Origin: Novosphingobium sp. KA1
Lineage (GTDB): Bacteria; Pseudomonadota; Alphaproteobacteria; Sphingomonadales; Sphingomonadaceae
DNA: 64,000 bases
Reading direction: 5' to 3'
Assembly (NCBI RefSeq): GCF_017309955.1
Contig: NZ_CP021249.1
Location: 1 to 64,000, forward strand
Shown piece by piece: positions 17,464-26,911 of this stretch. Each line of letters begins with the position of its first letter. The first letter of the stretch is position 1. Made by a program: the position numbers and the translations under genes. The notes under the pieces were generated by a model. That model was not told the origin of the DNA. It searched no databases and saw only the letters and a list, made by a program, of their open reading frames with translations.

Positions 17464-18747
17464 TCAGGCCCCCTGAGCCGAAGATTGGTCGAATTTCATC
17501 AGCTTGCGATAACCGCGCCAGAAGGAGCGGATCAGCTTTTCGGTGATCAGCGTGTTGCTCTGATCGGGTTCATGCTTGGCCATTTCGATGACCGACGTCT
17601 CCCGGCCGTCGCGAACGGTGCCCTGTTGGACCAGTTCGGTCGCTTCGGTATCTTCCATCGAGATGTAGCCGGCCGGGCCGACCAGATTGGCCTGCTTGAT
17701 GCGCAGGTTGCGCAGTTCCGGCGTATCGTCGGCATAGCCGAAGAAGTGGAAGATCAGCTCGAAATTGTTCGGACCCTTGGGCAACAGCTGGCGCGCGACC
17801 AGCGTGTTGTGGATCTGCTGCACGACCAGCTGCGGAAAGATCGGCTGGATGTGGTTGGTCGCGACGATGTCATATTCCTCGACCAGCGCCAGAATGCTGT
17901 CGTCTTCCAGGTGGAAGCCTTCGTCGTAGGAACGGATATTCTGTTCCTTGTAGTCGCCGCCGGCGGTTTCGTCCTGGCCTTCCTTGATCGCCATGATGAT
18001 GCTGTGCAGCCCATGGCTATCGTCGGTCACGCAGTGAGCCTTCATGCCCACGCGGAAGATGTTGAAGGTGGTGTGGAACAGGTGCAGCAGGCTGGCGTGG
18101 TACGGATCCTTCACATTTTCCATGTAAAGTTTCCAGTTGGACTTCGAATATTGACGGGTGCAGCCCAGATATTCCACCGGCTTGTGGAAGACGCGCTTGA
18201 TGTAGCCGCCCATCGTTTCGCCGATATATTCGTCCAGCGGCTCGACCTCTTCGCTGAAGGTCGCGAAGACCAGACCGCAATAGCTGTCGACGCGCAGCTG
18301 GCGCAGATTATGTTCCTTGGGATTGAAATCCTTGGGCATGCCCGCCTGGCCCTTCTGACCGCGGCGGAACGGCACGCCCAGCAGGTTGCCCTTGGTGTCG
18401 AAGCTCCACTGGTGGTAGACGCAGTTGTGCGACGTCGCATTGCCGCGCAGCGTGCGGCAGACCATGGCGCCGCGATGCGCGCAGCGGTTGACCCATGCGG
18501 CCAGGCCGCCTTCTTCGGTGCGCGTCATCACGACGGGCGTGTCGCCTACGAAGGTGCTCTTGTAGTCACCCGGATGGGGGATTTCCGCTTCCAGGCCCAG
18601 GAAGTTCCAGGTCGGGCCGCGATAGATGCGCTCCTGCTCCAGATCGTAGATTTCCTGGGAACTGAAGACAGCATAGGGCACGCGTGAGCCGTCGGCTTCG
18701 GCGAAAAACCCGTCAGCCTCGAATGGCGCCGTTTTCTCAGTGATCAT
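17464..18747 (-). CDS. andAc: Anthranilate 1,2-dioxygenase large subunit
   Basis: A 427-residue Rieske oxygenase alpha subunit that would convert anthranilate to catechol, releasing CO2 and ammonia. Rieske ligands are C89, H91, C109 and H112. Mononuclear iron ligands are likely H217 and H222 in VKDPYHASLLHLFH, with an Asp nearer the C-terminus. It is first in an operon with a beta subunit, a Rieske ferredoxin and a reductase, the three-component AndAcAdAbAa layout known from Burkholderia, and unlike the two-component AntABC type. Context (car clusters make anthranilate, cat genes use catechol) supports the substrate; a salicylate-type substrate cannot be excluded from sequence alone. Confidence 0.78.
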   Translation of the reverse strand: MITEKTAPFEADGFFAEADGSRVPYAVFSSQEIYDLEQERIYRGPTWNFLGLEAEIPHPGDYKSTFVGDTPVVMTRTEEGGLAAWVNRCAHRGAMVCRTLRGNATSHNCVYHQWSFDTKGNLLGVPFRRGQKGQAGMPKDFNPKEHNLRQLRVDSYCGLVFATFSEEVEPLDEYIGETMGGYIKRVFHKPVEYLGCTRQYSKSNWKLYMENVKDPYHASLLHLFHTTFNIFRVGMKAHCVTDDSHGLHSIIMAIKEGQDETAGGDYKEQNIRSYDEGFHLEDDSILALVEEYDIVATNHIQPIFPQLVVQQIHNTLVARQLLPKGPNNFELIFHFFGYADDTPELRNLRIKQANLVGPAGYISMEDTEATELVQQGTVRDGRETSVIEMAKHEPDQSNTLITEKLIRSFWRGYRKLMKFDQSSAQGA

Positions 18748-18944
18748 GATAGCAGACTCGCATCAGTGAATTTATGATCCCGACGCTACGCCCTGGGCTT
18801 TTTCGCCGCTATCCGCCAAGCGCGAGCCTCTGGGGCGCATTATCCAATTATGGCAGATATTTTCGGATAGGCCTGCAAAGGACCTCCGTCAGCCTAGCCG
18901 CGAAATATGTCGTCCCTTTCAAAGGCGCGTCGGTCGCGGGATCT
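18748..18944 (-). promoter_or_regulatory. Promoter region of the and operon
   Basis: These 197 bases between the andR stop and the andAc start have no gene. They should hold the AraC-regulated promoter. Repeated ATCC/GGAT-containing segments near 18818, 18840 and 18865 are candidate activator half-sites. No clear -35/-10 pair could be assigned. Confidence 0.4.
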
Positions 18945-19916
18945 TCAGCTGTCGCCGATGCAGGCGAAGGCGTCGCTCATCTGGATCTCGGACGGCAACC
19001 GGCCGAATTGCTCCCGGAAATCGCGCGAGAACCGGCCCAGATGCGACACCCCGGACGCCAGCGCCGCATCGGTGACGCTGCTGCATTCGCCCGTTTCCAG
19101 CAACATCCGCGCATGGTCCATCCGATATCGCCGCAGCGCCTTCATTGGGCTTTCGTCGCGAAACTTGCGGAAATTGTCCAGCAGCGTTCGCGCCGGCACG
19201 CCGGCCGCCGTGGCGATATCTCCCAGGGTGATGGGCAATGCGAAATGTTCCCGCATAAAGGCTTCGGCCTTGCGCACCGCCGCCGGCGCGATGCTGGCGC
19301 GGGCCGGCGCGCCGTCCTGCTCGCCCGCCAGCAGCAGGCTCAGCAGCAACCGCTCATAATTGCGGGCGATGCGTTCGTCGCCCTGCACCATGCCGATGGC
19401 GCTGTCGTCGCCGATCAGGGAATTGAGGATACTGGCCCAAGGCGAGGACAGGGGCGCCTTCATGTCGATGCGGGTGCGGAAATGCGGCAGGTTGCCTTCA
19501 TTGGCCGCGGTCAGCGCCCGCTTGTCGACGCGCAGGACCAGCTGTTCGCAATCATGGCTGAACCGCCCGCGCAGGGGGGTGCCCGGCGCGACATAGACGC
19601 CCTGCGTGCCGCTTGCGTCCATGGTTTCGCGATGGATGTTGAGTTCCGCCTTGCCGGACAGGCAGAAGATGAACAGATGATAGCCTTCGACCTCGTCCAG
19701 ATCGATCGCCATTTCGCCGAAGCGAATCGTCCCGATCCCGATGCTGCCGAGCGAGACATAGTTCATCGACCCCTGATGCTTGCCCCGATTGAGGGGCGCC
19801 AGCCGATGCGGTTGCAGCACGCGCGAAATCTTCTCGCGCGTTTCATCGACGTCCGAAGACTCAAACAGGCGCCAGCTCTTGCCTGGTGAACCGGCCATCA
19901 TTTGAAGTTCAGACAT
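18945..19916 (-). CDS. andR: AraC-family regulator of the anthranilate dioxygenase operon
   Basis: A 323-residue AraC/XylS-type regulator. The N-terminal 190 residues form a cupin-like ligand domain of the AraC_binding_2 kind. The C-terminal 100 residues hold two helix-turn-helix motifs (ITLGDIATAAGVPARTLLDNFRKF and SVTDAALASGVSHLGRFSRDFREQFG). It is upstream of andAc in the same direction and probably activates it with anthranilate as effector. The start at 19916 (MSELQMMAG) was chosen; an upstream in-frame start at 20063 would add a poor-quality stretch and overlap pcaF. Confidence 0.78.
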   Translation of the reverse strand: MSELQMMAGSPGKSWRLFESSDVDETREKISRVLQPHRLAPLNRGKHQGSMNYVSLGSIGIGTIRFGEMAIDLDEVEGYHLFIFCLSGKAELNIHRETMDASGTQGVYVAPGTPLRGRFSHDCEQLVLRVDKRALTAANEGNLPHFRTRIDMKAPLSSPWASILNSLIGDDSAIGMVQGDERIARNYERLLLSLLLAGEQDGAPARASIAPAAVRKAEAFMREHFALPITLGDIATAAGVPARTLLDNFRKFRDESPMKALRRYRMDHARMLLETGECSSVTDAALASGVSHLGRFSRDFREQFGRLPSEIQMSDAFACIGDS

Positions 19917-20014
19917 GCCTGACGCCTCGGCCCTCGCTGGGTCATAAGGATAAGTCCTCACTGTGGACAATAGCCTATGCCTTTCGATGGGACAAGCGAG
20001 GGGCGGGGCGCACG

Positions 20015-21223
20015 TCAGACCCGCTCGACCGCCAACGCCAGCCCCATGCCGACGCCGATGCACAGCGTCGCCAGTCCGCGCCTGCCGCCGCTCTTTTCCA
20101 GCTGATGCACCAGCGTCATCGCCAACCGTGCGCCTGACATGCCCAGCGGATGGCCCAGCGCGATGGCGCCGCCATTGGGGTTCACATGGTCCGCATCGTC
20201 GGCCAGGCCCAGCTGCCGCACGACCGCCAGCGACTGGCTGGCAAAGGCTTCGTTCAGTTCGACTGCGTCGAAATCGCCGATCGTCAGGCCCAGATGCGCC
20301 ATCAGCTTTTGCGTGGCGGGGATGGGGCCGATACCCATCACGCGGGGTTCGACGCCGGCCGACGCCATGCCCAGGATGCGCGCGCGGGGCGTCAGGCCAT
20401 GGGCCTTGGCCGCCGCCTCGCTGGCGATGATCATCGCCGCCGCGCCATCATTGATGCCCGACGCGTTGCCGGCGGTGACGGTGCCCTCGGGCCCGAACAG
20501 CGGCTTCAACTTGCCCAGCCCCTCGATCGTCGTGTCGGCGCGGGGATGCTCGTCGGTGCGGACCTCCACCGTCTCGCCCCGCTTGCGACCGGGCGTGACG
20601 ACGGTGATGATCTCTTCGTCGAAAAAGCCGTTCTGTTGCGCGGCGACGGCGCGCTGCTGGCTGCGCAGCGCGAAAGCGTCCTGATCCTTGCGGCTGATGC
20701 CATGGTCGTGCGCCACATTTTCCGCCGTGCGCGGCATCGTTTCGGTGCCATAGAGCGCGTCGAGCGCCGGGTTGACGAAGCGCCAGCCCATGGTCGTGTC
20801 TTCCATCTGCTGGGCGCGGCCATAGGCGCTGCCCGCCTTGCCCACCACGAAGGGCGCGCGGGTCATGTTTTCCACGCCGCCGGCGATAGCGACGCCCATC
20901 TCGCCCGTGCGGATCGCGCGCGCGGCGGCGCCCACCGATTCCAGCCCGGACGCGCACAGCCGGTTCAGCGTCACGCCCGCCACCCCATGCGGCAGGCCCG
21001 CCAGCAACAGGCTCATCCGCGCGACGTTGCGATTATCCTCGCCCGACTGGTTGGCGCAGCCGTAGAAGACCTCGTCGATCACCGCCGGGTCCAGCCCCGG
21101 ATTGCGCTCGATCAGCGCCTTCATCGGCAGCGCGCCCAGATCATCCGCCCGGATGCCGGCCAATATGCCGCCATAACGGCCGATCGGCGTGCGGACGGCG
21201 TCGCAGATAAAGGCTTCGGCCAT
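20015..21223 (-). CDS. pcaF: 3-oxoadipyl-CoA thiolase
   Basis: A 402-residue thiolase that splits 3-oxoadipyl-CoA into succinyl-CoA and acetyl-CoA, the last step of the 3-oxoadipate pathway. The nucleophilic Cys is in [12 protein letters not shown], the active-site His in [16 protein letters not shown] and the second Cys in [11 protein letters not shown]. The start overlaps the pcaJ stop (TGATG). It is the third gene of a pcaIJF operon. Acetyl-CoA acetyltransferase activity is the generic alternative, but the operon context favours PcaF. Confidence 0.88.
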   Translation of the reverse strand: MAEAFICDAVRTPIGRYGGILAGIRADDLGALPMKALIERNPGLDPAVIDEVFYGCANQSGEDNRNVARMSLLLAGLPHGVAGVTLNRLCASGLESVGAAARAIRTGEMGVAIAGGVENMTRAPFVVGKAGSAYGRAQQMEDTTMGWRFVNPALDALYGTETMPRTAENVAHDHGISRKDQDAFALRSQQRAVAAQQNGFFDEEIITVVTPGRKRGETVEVRTDEHPRADTTIEGLGKLKPLFGPEGTVTAGNASGINDGAAAMIIASEAAAKAHGLTPRARILGMASAGVEPRVMGIGPIPATQKLMAHLGLTIGDFDAVELNEAFASQSLAVVRQLGLADDADHVNPNGGAIALGHPLGMSGARLAMTLVHQLEKSGGRRGLATLCIGVGMGLALAVERV

Positions 21224-21876
21224 CAGTTACGCGCTCCCTCAGCCGCGCGCAGCGGCACGCCGGCCAGCCCCTGCAATTCATCCAGCGACAGGCCGTCCAC
21301 CATTTCCACCACGCTCGCGCCCGCCGCGCCGACTTCGAACACGGCGAGGTCGGTATAGACGCGCGACACACAGGCGAGGCCCGTCAGCGGGTAAGTGCAG
21401 CTTTCGACCAGCTTGCTCTGGCCCTGCTTGGTCAGCAATTCCATCATGACGAAGGTCTGCTTGGCGCCGATCGCCAGGTCCATCGCGCCGCCCACGGCCG
21501 GGATCGCGCCCGGTTCACCCGTGTGCCAGTTCGCCAGGTCGCCATTCACCGACACCTGGAAGGCACCCAGCACGCAGATGTCCAGATGGCCGCCGCGCAT
21601 CATCGCGAAACTGTCGGCATGGTGGAAAAAGCAGCCGCCGGTCAGCAGCGTCACCGCCTGCTTGCCCGCGTTGATCAGTTCCCAATCCTCTTCGCCCTTC
21701 GCCGGGGCGGGGCCCATGCCCAGCAGGCCATTTTCGCTCTGAAGGAAGATGTCCTTGTCGGTGGGCAGGTAATTGGCGACCATCGTGGGCAGGCCGATGC
21801 CCAGATTGACATAGGCGCCTTCAGGAATGTCCTTCGCCACGCGGGCGGCCATTTGTTCACGGTTCAGACGTTGCAT
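21223..21876 (-). CDS. pcaJ: 3-oxoadipate CoA-transferase subunit B
   Basis: A 217-residue beta subunit that with PcaI transfers CoA from succinyl-CoA to 3-oxoadipate. The [10 protein letters not shown] motif carries the catalytic Glu that forms the CoA thioester. The start at 21876 ([20 protein letters not shown]) fits family length, with CAGGAG upstream. It follows pcaI by 17 bases and overlaps pcaF by one base. Confidence 0.88.
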   Translation of the reverse strand: MQRLNREQMAARVAKDIPEGAYVNLGIGLPTMVANYLPTDKDIFLQSENGLLGMGPAPAKGEEDWELINAGKQAVTLLTGGCFFHHADSFAMMRGGHLDICVLGAFQVSVNGDLANWHTGEPGAIPAVGGAMDLAIGAKQTFVMMELLTKQGQSKLVESCTYPLTGLACVSRVYTDLAVFEVGAAGASVVEMVDGLSLDELQGLAGVPLRAAEGARN

Positions 21877-21893
21877 GGGGTGCAGGCTCCTGA

Positions 21894-22580
21894 TCAGGCC
21901 GAAGCTGTGGCGTTGGCGGGCGCGATTTCGACCACGCGCTGGACGAAGATGCCCGGTGTCACGACGATTTCCGGGTCGATGCCGCCCAGCGGTACGATCT
22001 GCGCCACCTGCGCGATCGTGCACTTCGCCGCCATCGCCATGATCGGGCCGAAATTGCGGGCGGTCTTGCGGTAGGTCAGGTTGCCCCAGCGGTCGCCGCG
22101 ATGCGCCTTGATCAGCGCGAAATCGGCCTGGATGGGATGTTCCAGCACATATTGCTTGCCGTCGATCTCGCGGGTTTCCTTGCCCTCTGCCAGCAACGTG
22201 CCGTATCCGGTCGGCGTGAAGATCGCGCCCAGCCCGGCGCCGGCGGCCTGGATGCGCGCGGCCAGATTGCCCTGCGGCACCAGTTCCAGCTCGATTTCGC
22301 CAGCGCGGTAGCGCGCGTCGAAATGGTGCGAATCCGACTGGCGCGGGAAGGAACAGATGATCTTGCGCACGCGCCCGGCCTTGATCAGCGCGGCGACGCC
22401 GGTTTCGCCATTGCCGGCATTGTTGTTGATGATGGTCAGGTTGCCGACGCCGCGCGCGATCAGCGCGTCGATCAGTTCGTCGGGCATGCCTGCCGTGCCA
22501 AAGCCGCCGATCATTACCGATGCGCCGTCCCGAATGTCGGCCACGGCCGCCGCGGCGGAACTCATGCTCTTGTCAATCAC
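21894..22580 (-). CDS. pcaI: 3-oxoadipate CoA-transferase subunit A
   Basis: A 228-residue alpha subunit of the 3-oxoadipate:succinyl-CoA transferase. The glycine-rich SVMIGGFGTAGMPDELID stretch and NNNAGNGETG are the family's CoA-binding signature. The GTG at 22580 gives the usual N-terminus (IDKSMSSAAAAVADI) and has GGAG nine bases upstream; an ATG at 22640 would add 20 residues and run into the operator repeats. It is divergent from pcaR, so PcaR probably controls it from the shared gap. Confidence 0.86.
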   Translation of the reverse strand: MIDKSMSSAAAAVADIRDGASVMIGGFGTAGMPDELIDALIARGVGNLTIINNNAGNGETGVAALIKAGRVRKIICSFPRQSDSHHFDARYRAGEIELELVPQGNLAARIQAAGAGLGAIFTPTGYGTLLAEGKETREIDGKQYVLEHPIQADFALIKAHRGDRWGNLTYRKTARNFGPIMAMAAKCTIAQVAQIVPLGGIDPEIVVTPGIFVQRVVEIAPANATASA

Positions 22581-22639
22581 GCTCTTCAACTCCGTGCGGA
22601 TGCTCCCGCGCGAAACAGAGGTTGCGCGCGCCTGAGTCA

Positions 22640-22671
22640 ACCGATAATCGGCGTCCTGTCCGATAATCGGT
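22640..22671. promoter_or_regulatory. Tandem PcaR/PcaU-type operator between pcaI and pcaR
   Basis: Two copies of CCGATAATCGG lie at 22641-22651 and 22660-22670, a 19-base period, so both fall on one face of the helix. The CGATAATCG core is that of known PcaR/PcaU operators of IclR-type regulators. It lies between the divergent pcaI and pcaR starts, so PcaR could control both operons here. Confidence 0.75.
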
Positions 22672-22687
22672 TATTTTTGGAGCTGCC

Positions 22688-23461
22688 GTGGAAGCGCCGC
22701 GCGACATCGAAAGGCCGGGTGATCCCGAATATATGGCCTCACTCGCCCGTGGCCTCGCCGTGCTGCAATATGTGGCGCAACGTGAACGGCCGGTGTCCAT
22801 CGCCGAAGCCAGCCGGGCGCTGGGGTTCAGCCGCGCGGCGGTGCGGCGGTGCCTCTATACCCTGCATCAGCTTGGCTATGTCGGCCATGATCTGCGCGGC
22901 TATTCGGTGCGGCGCAAGACGACGGCGCTCGGCCATCCCTACCTCTCGCTGACCGCCTTTGCCGTGCGCGCCCAGCCGCTGCTCGATTCGCTGCGCGATG
23001 AACTGGGGGAATCCTGTTCGTTGGGCGTGATGGAGGATGACGCCCTCTGCTATGTGGCGCGGTCCGAAGCGTCCCGCATCATGGCGGTGGGGCTGAAGGT
23101 CGGCAGTACCCTGCCACTCTATCCCACCTCCATGGGCCGGGTGCTGTTGGCCGGGCGATCGCATGAAGAGCAGGACGCCTATTTCGCCCGGACGCAGGTG
23201 CGCGCGCTGACGCCGCATACCATCGTCGACATTCCCCGGTTGCTGGTGACGATCAGGCGGGCGGCGGCGGACGGTTACGCGCTGGTCGATCAGGAACTGG
23301 AACTGGGGCTACGCTCCATCGCGGTTCCGGTGATCGACCGGGGCAGGGTGATGGCGGCGCTGAACGTCGGCATGTCGGCGGCGCGCGTGTCGATGGACGA
23401 TGTGCAGGCGCGCCTGCTGCCGGCGCTGCGACGTACCGCCGGGCTGCTGCGCCCGGCCTGA
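22688..23461 (+). CDS. pcaR: IclR-family regulator of the 3-oxoadipate pathway
   Basis: A 257-residue IclR-type regulator. The N-terminal winged helix spans about residues 15-75 (RPVSIAEASRALGFSRAAVRRCLYTLHQLGYV) and the C-terminal effector domain about 85-255. It is divergent from pcaIJF with two operator repeats in the gap, and probably responds to 3-oxoadipate. The GTG start at 22688 follows TTTTTGGAG. Its stop lies three bases from the convergent catR stop. Confidence 0.85.
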   Translation: MEAPRDIERPGDPEYMASLARGLAVLQYVAQRERPVSIAEASRALGFSRAAVRRCLYTLHQLGYVGHDLRGYSVRRKTTALGHPYLSLTAFAVRAQPLLDSLRDELGESCSLGVMEDDALCYVARSEASRIMAVGLKVGSTLPLYPTSMGRVLLAGRSHEEQDAYFARTQVRALTPHTIVDIPRLLVTIRRAAADGYALVDQELELGLRSIAVPVIDRGRVMAALNVGMSAARVSMDDVQARLLPALRRTAGLLRPA

Positions 23462-23464
23462 TCC

Positions 23465-24373
23465 TCAGGATCGCGCCGTCTCGGCCTCGATCTCCCTGAA
23501 GATCGCATGGCCGATATCCCGGATCAGCACCGCGCGGTCGGTCGTATCGGCGTGGCGCTGGCTCAATATGATCGGCGATGTTGGCCGCTCGGCTATCGGC
23601 ACATAGCATATGTCCGCGCGCTGGATGTTCTGCATCGACGCCGGGACGATGGCGCGGCCCGACTGGGCGGCGACCAGGCCCAGCGCGGTCTGCACTTCGC
23701 GCACTTCGATGATCCGGCGGGGGTTGCATCCATGGTCGCGCATGATCGTCAGCAGCTGGTCGGCATAGCTGGGGCGCGGCTGGCTGGGGTAGATGATCAG
23801 CGTGCCGGCGGCCAGCGCCTCCAGGCTGACCTCGGTGTCCGGCTGCGCCGGCAAGTCGGTGGGCGAAAGCGCCGCCACCAGCGGTTCCTGGAACAATATC
23901 TCGCGGCGGATCGCCGGGTCGTCCACGCGCACGCGGCCAAGGCCGGCGTCGATCCGGCCCGCCTTCAGCGCCGCGACCTGCTGGATCGTCGTCATCTCCA
24001 CCAGCTCGACGTCCGTGTCCGCCGCATGGGCGCGGAACCGCCGCACCATCTCGGCCAGCGCGCCGTGCATGATGGATCCCACCACGCCCATGACGAAGCG
24101 CGGCTGCTGCGCGGACGCATATTGCTGCATGGTCTTGGGGATCTGGTCGATGCTCGCCAATATCTGCGCTGCCTGTTGATGCAGGATGCGGCCCGCCTCG
24201 GTCAGGCGCACCGGCCGGCTACCCCGGTCGAACAGCGCCACGCCCAGGTCCTGCTCCAGTTCCTTGATATGCCGGCTCAGCGGCGGCTGCGCGATACCAA
24301 GGCGGTCTGCGGCTCGGGTGAAATTCTGCTCGGCCGCGACGGCCATGAACGATCGAAGGTGGCGCAGTTCCAT
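23465..24373 (-). CDS. catR: LysR-family regulator of catBCA
   Basis: A 302-residue LysR-type regulator of the CatR/CatM/BenM kind. An N-terminal helix-turn-helix (FTRAADRLGIAQPPLSRHIKEL, about residues 18-40) is followed by a periplasmic-binding-like effector domain. It is divergent from catB with an ATAC-N7-GTAT box in between. Known relatives respond to cis,cis-muconate, and I infer the same here. Confidence 0.86.
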   Translation of the reverse strand: MELRHLRSFMAVAAEQNFTRAADRLGIAQPPLSRHIKELEQDLGVALFDRGSRPVRLTEAGRILHQQAAQILASIDQIPKTMQQYASAQQPRFVMGVVGSIMHGALAEMVRRFRAHAADTDVELVEMTTIQQVAALKAGRIDAGLGRVRVDDPAIRREILFQEPLVAALSPTDLPAQPDTEVSLEALAAGTLIIYPSQPRPSYADQLLTIMRDHGCNPRRIIEVREVQTALGLVAAQSGRAIVPASMQNIQRADICYVPIAERPTSPIILSQRHADTTDRAVLIRDIGHAIFREIEAETARS

Positions 24374-24376
24374 ACT

Positions 24377-24391
24377 ATACTACTCCGGTAT
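24377..24391. promoter_or_regulatory. CatR-type binding box (ATAC-N7-GTAT)
   Basis: ATAC-TACTCCG-GTAT is a perfect LysR T-N11-A dyad and matches the consensus of CatR/CatM/BenM sites. It overlaps the catR start region and lies 72 bases upstream of catB, suited to catR autorepression and catB activation. Confidence 0.75.
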
Positions 24392-24463
24392 CATAGGATG
24401 CGGACTAAGTCTTTCTGGAATCCCGTTCAACCCGCTATTTCATTCATGGAAAGGTACCCGACA

Positions 24464-25621
24464 ATGGTGACAATTGATCGCGTCGACACGTTCATCGTCG
24501 ACGTACCCACTATCCGGCCGCACGTGCTGGCAATGGCGACGATGCACAGGCAGACGCTTTGCATCGTGCGCGTCCACTGTTCCGACGGCATCGTCGGCAC
24601 GGGCGAGGCAACGACGATCGGCGGCTTGGCTTACGGCCCTGAAAGCCCCGAAAGCATAAAGACGAACATCGACGCCTATATCGCCCCGATATTGCAGGCC
24701 TGCGATCCCACCCGGCCGGCCATCGCGATGGCGCAAATCGCCAAGCATGTCGTCGGCAATAATTTCGCCAAATGCGCCGTCGAAACCGCGCTGCTCGACG
24801 CGCAGGGCAAGCGTGCGGGCCTGCCGGTCAGCGAACTGCTCGGCGGCCGCGTCCGCGATCGCCTGCCCGTCCTCTGGACCCTCGCCAGCGGCGACACCGG
24901 CAAGGATATCGAAGAAGCCGAGCAGATGATCGCCAGCGGACGGCACAATGCCTTCAAGCTGAAGATCGGCAAGCGGCCCGTGGCGGACGATGTCGCCCAT
25001 GTCGGCGCCATCAAGAAAGCGCTTGGCGACCGCGCCAGCGTTCGCGTGGATGTCAACATGGCGTGGGATGAAACCACGGCACGCACCGGCGTTGCGATGC
25101 TGGCGGAAGTCGGCTGCGACCTGGTTGAACAGCCGCTTATCCGGCATAATCTCGCCGGCATGGCACGCCTGGCCGCGCGGTCGGCGATTCCGATCATGGC
25201 CGATGAAGGGCTGCAAGGCCCTACGACCGCTTATGATCATGCCAACCAGGCAGCCGCCGATGTCTTTGCCGTGAAGATCGAGCAGTCGGGCGGTCTTTTC
25301 GCCGCAAAGCAGGTGCAGGCGATCGCCGACGCGGCCGGGATCGCGCTCTATGGCGGCACCATGCTGGAAGCGGGCATCGGCACGATCGCGTCTGCCCATG
25401 TCTTCGCAACCTTCCCGCAACTGTCCTTTGGCACGGAGCTTTTCGGCCCCTTGCTGCTGACGGAGGAAATTCTGCAAGAGCCGTTGGATTATTCGGACTT
25501 CTCGCTGGCCGTGCCCAAGGGGCCGGGCCTTGGCGTGGAGCTGGACGATGATCGCTTGTCGTTCCTGCGGCGCGACGCGTCCCGCGCCACCATATCGATT
25601 CCTACAGCAAAGGCTGGTTGA
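24464..25621 (+). CDS. catB: Muconate cycloisomerase
   Basis: A 385-residue enolase-superfamily enzyme that turns cis,cis-muconate into muconolactone. The KLKIGK motif holds the catalytic Lys pair. Metal ligands are the Asp of RVDVNMAWD, the Glu of DLVEQPL and the Asp of IMADEGLQG; the second catalytic Lys is in VFAVKIEQSGG. The ATG at 24464 was chosen (MVTIDRVDTFIVDVPTIRPH); an ATG at 24446 is possible. First gene of catBCA. Confidence 0.88.
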   Translation: MVTIDRVDTFIVDVPTIRPHVLAMATMHRQTLCIVRVHCSDGIVGTGEATTIGGLAYGPESPESIKTNIDAYIAPILQACDPTRPAIAMAQIAKHVVGNNFAKCAVETALLDAQGKRAGLPVSELLGGRVRDRLPVLWTLASGDTGKDIEEAEQMIASGRHNAFKLKIGKRPVADDVAHVGAIKKALGDRASVRVDVNMAWDETTARTGVAMLAEVGCDLVEQPLIRHNLAGMARLAARSAIPIMADEGLQGPTTAYDHANQAAADVFAVKIEQSGGLFAAKQVQAIADAAGIALYGGTMLEAGIGTIASAHVFATFPQLSFGTELFGPLLLTEEILQEPLDYSDFSLAVPKGPGLGVELDDDRLSFLRRDASRATISIPTAKAG

Positions 25622-25622
25622 A

Positions 25623-25913
25623 ATGCTTTTCAAGGTTGAAATGGATGTCAATATTCCGCTGGATTACGATCCGGCGCGGCTTGACGAACTGAAGGCGGCT
25701 GAAAAGGCGCTTTCTCAGGAGCTTCAGCGTGCCGGTAAGTGGCGGCACATCTGGCGCGTTGCCGGGCAATATGCCAATGTCAGTATCTTCGATGTCGAAA
25801 GCAATGCAGAACTTCACGATCTGCTGATGATTTTGCCTCTGTTTCCGTTCATGGATATCCGCGTGGCGCCGCTGTGCCGACATCCTTCGTCGATTCATGA
25901 AGACGATCGCTAA
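25623..25913 (+). CDS. catC: Muconolactone delta-isomerase
   Basis: A 96-residue enzyme that isomerises muconolactone to 3-oxoadipate enol-lactone. The protein opens MLFKVEMDVNIP and keeps the GQYANVSIFDVESN and LPLFPFMDI segments of the CatC family. Its length is the family norm, and it forms decamers in known cases. It starts one base after the catB stop. Confidence 0.9.
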   Translation: MLFKVEMDVNIPLDYDPARLDELKAAEKALSQELQRAGKWRHIWRVAGQYANVSIFDVESNAELHDLLMILPLFPFMDIRVAPLCRHPSSIHEDDR

Positions 25914-25938
25914 GAATCATATTCCCAGGAGAGATCAG

Positions 25939-26829
25939 ATGAATACTGATTTTGTGAAGACTCAACCCGTCCAAACTCTTCTCGACCGCGCCAGCGGCGT
26001 CGATGTGGAGGGCGGCGACCGTCGGCTCAAGGCCATTACCCGCGACCTCGTCGAAGCGGTGATGACGGTCATCGTCAAGCATGACATCAACGAAAGCGAA
26101 TTCTGGAAAGCGATAGACTTTTTCCAGAAGGGCGCCGGTGAATTCGGCCTGATCGTGCCGGGCGTTGGCCTGGAACATTTCCTTGACCTCTACATGGATG
26201 CCAAGGACGCGGAAGCCGGGCTGTCGGGCGGCACGCCGCGCACCATTGAAGGGCCGCTCTATGTCGCGGGCGCGCCGCTGGTCGAAGGTGACGTCAACCT
26301 TTCCGACGACGCGGACGATACCGGCACGCTGTACATGTCCGGCACCGTCACCGGCCCGAATGGTGAGCCCGTCACCGATGCCATTCTGCATGTCTGGCAC
26401 GCCAATTCGATGGGTTGGTATTCGCATTTCGACCCCACGCGCGAGCAGACGCCGTTCAATAACCGCCGCCGGATCAAGCTCGGCAAGGACGGGCGCTATT
26501 CCTTCCATTCGAAGATGCCCAATGGCTACAGCGTGCCCCCCGGCGGCGCGACCGATCAGCTGATGAAAGCCGTCGGCCGTCACGGCAACCGTCCTGCCCA
26601 CGTGCATTTCTTCGTAGAAGCGCCGGGCTATCGCACGCTGACGACGCAGATCAATTTCGGTGACGATCCGTTCGCAGCCGACGACTTTGCGTTCGGCACC
26701 CGCGAAGGTCTGCTGCCAGTCCCGAACCGTCAGGGCGACACCGTCCATATCGCGTTCGACTTCCAGTTGCAGAAGTCTGCTGAGGCAACGGATGAAAGCT
26801 TCTCCGCTCGCAGCCGCTTGGCCGTCTGA
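25939..26829 (+). CDS. catA: Catechol 1,2-dioxygenase
   Basis: A 296-residue intradiol dioxygenase that opens catechol to cis,cis-muconate. The Fe(III) ligands are Y161 (GWYSHFD), Y197 (NGYSVPPGG), H221 and H223 (RPAHVHFF). A helical N-terminal dimerisation domain of about 100 residues is present, as in true catechol dioxygenases. The ATG at 25939 follows AGGAGAG. It is the third gene of catBCA and is followed by a strong hairpin. Confidence 0.92.
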   Translation: MNTDFVKTQPVQTLLDRASGVDVEGGDRRLKAITRDLVEAVMTVIVKHDINESEFWKAIDFFQKGAGEFGLIVPGVGLEHFLDLYMDAKDAEAGLSGGTPRTIEGPLYVAGAPLVEGDVNLSDDADDTGTLYMSGTVTGPNGEPVTDAILHVWHANSMGWYSHFDPTREQTPFNNRRRIKLGKDGRYSFHSKMPNGYSVPPGGATDQLMKAVGRHGNRPAHVHFFVEAPGYRTLTTQINFGDDPFAADDFAFGTREGLLPVPNRQGDTVHIAFDFQLQKSAEATDESFSARSRLAV

Positions 26830-26848
26830 CAAGCGACCTTAACAAAAG

Positions 26849-26878
26849 CCGCCCTTCCCCATCTGTGGGGAGGGGCGG
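26849..26878 (+). terminator. Stem-loop after catA
   Basis: CCGCCCTTCCCC pairs with GGGGAGGGGCGG around ATCTGT, an almost perfect 12-base GC-rich stem directly after catA. The T-run is weak (TT then AA), so it may attenuate more than end transcription and lower pcaD expression relative to catBCA. Confidence 0.55.
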
Positions 26879-26911
26879 TTAAGCACGAACGGAATTGATA
26901 GGGCGAAGGCG

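Noticed and set aside
20150..21358. A 402-codon plus-strand frame over pcaF
   Set aside because: It is the shadow of pcaF, whose thiolase active-site motifs and operon overlaps are clear on the minus strand.
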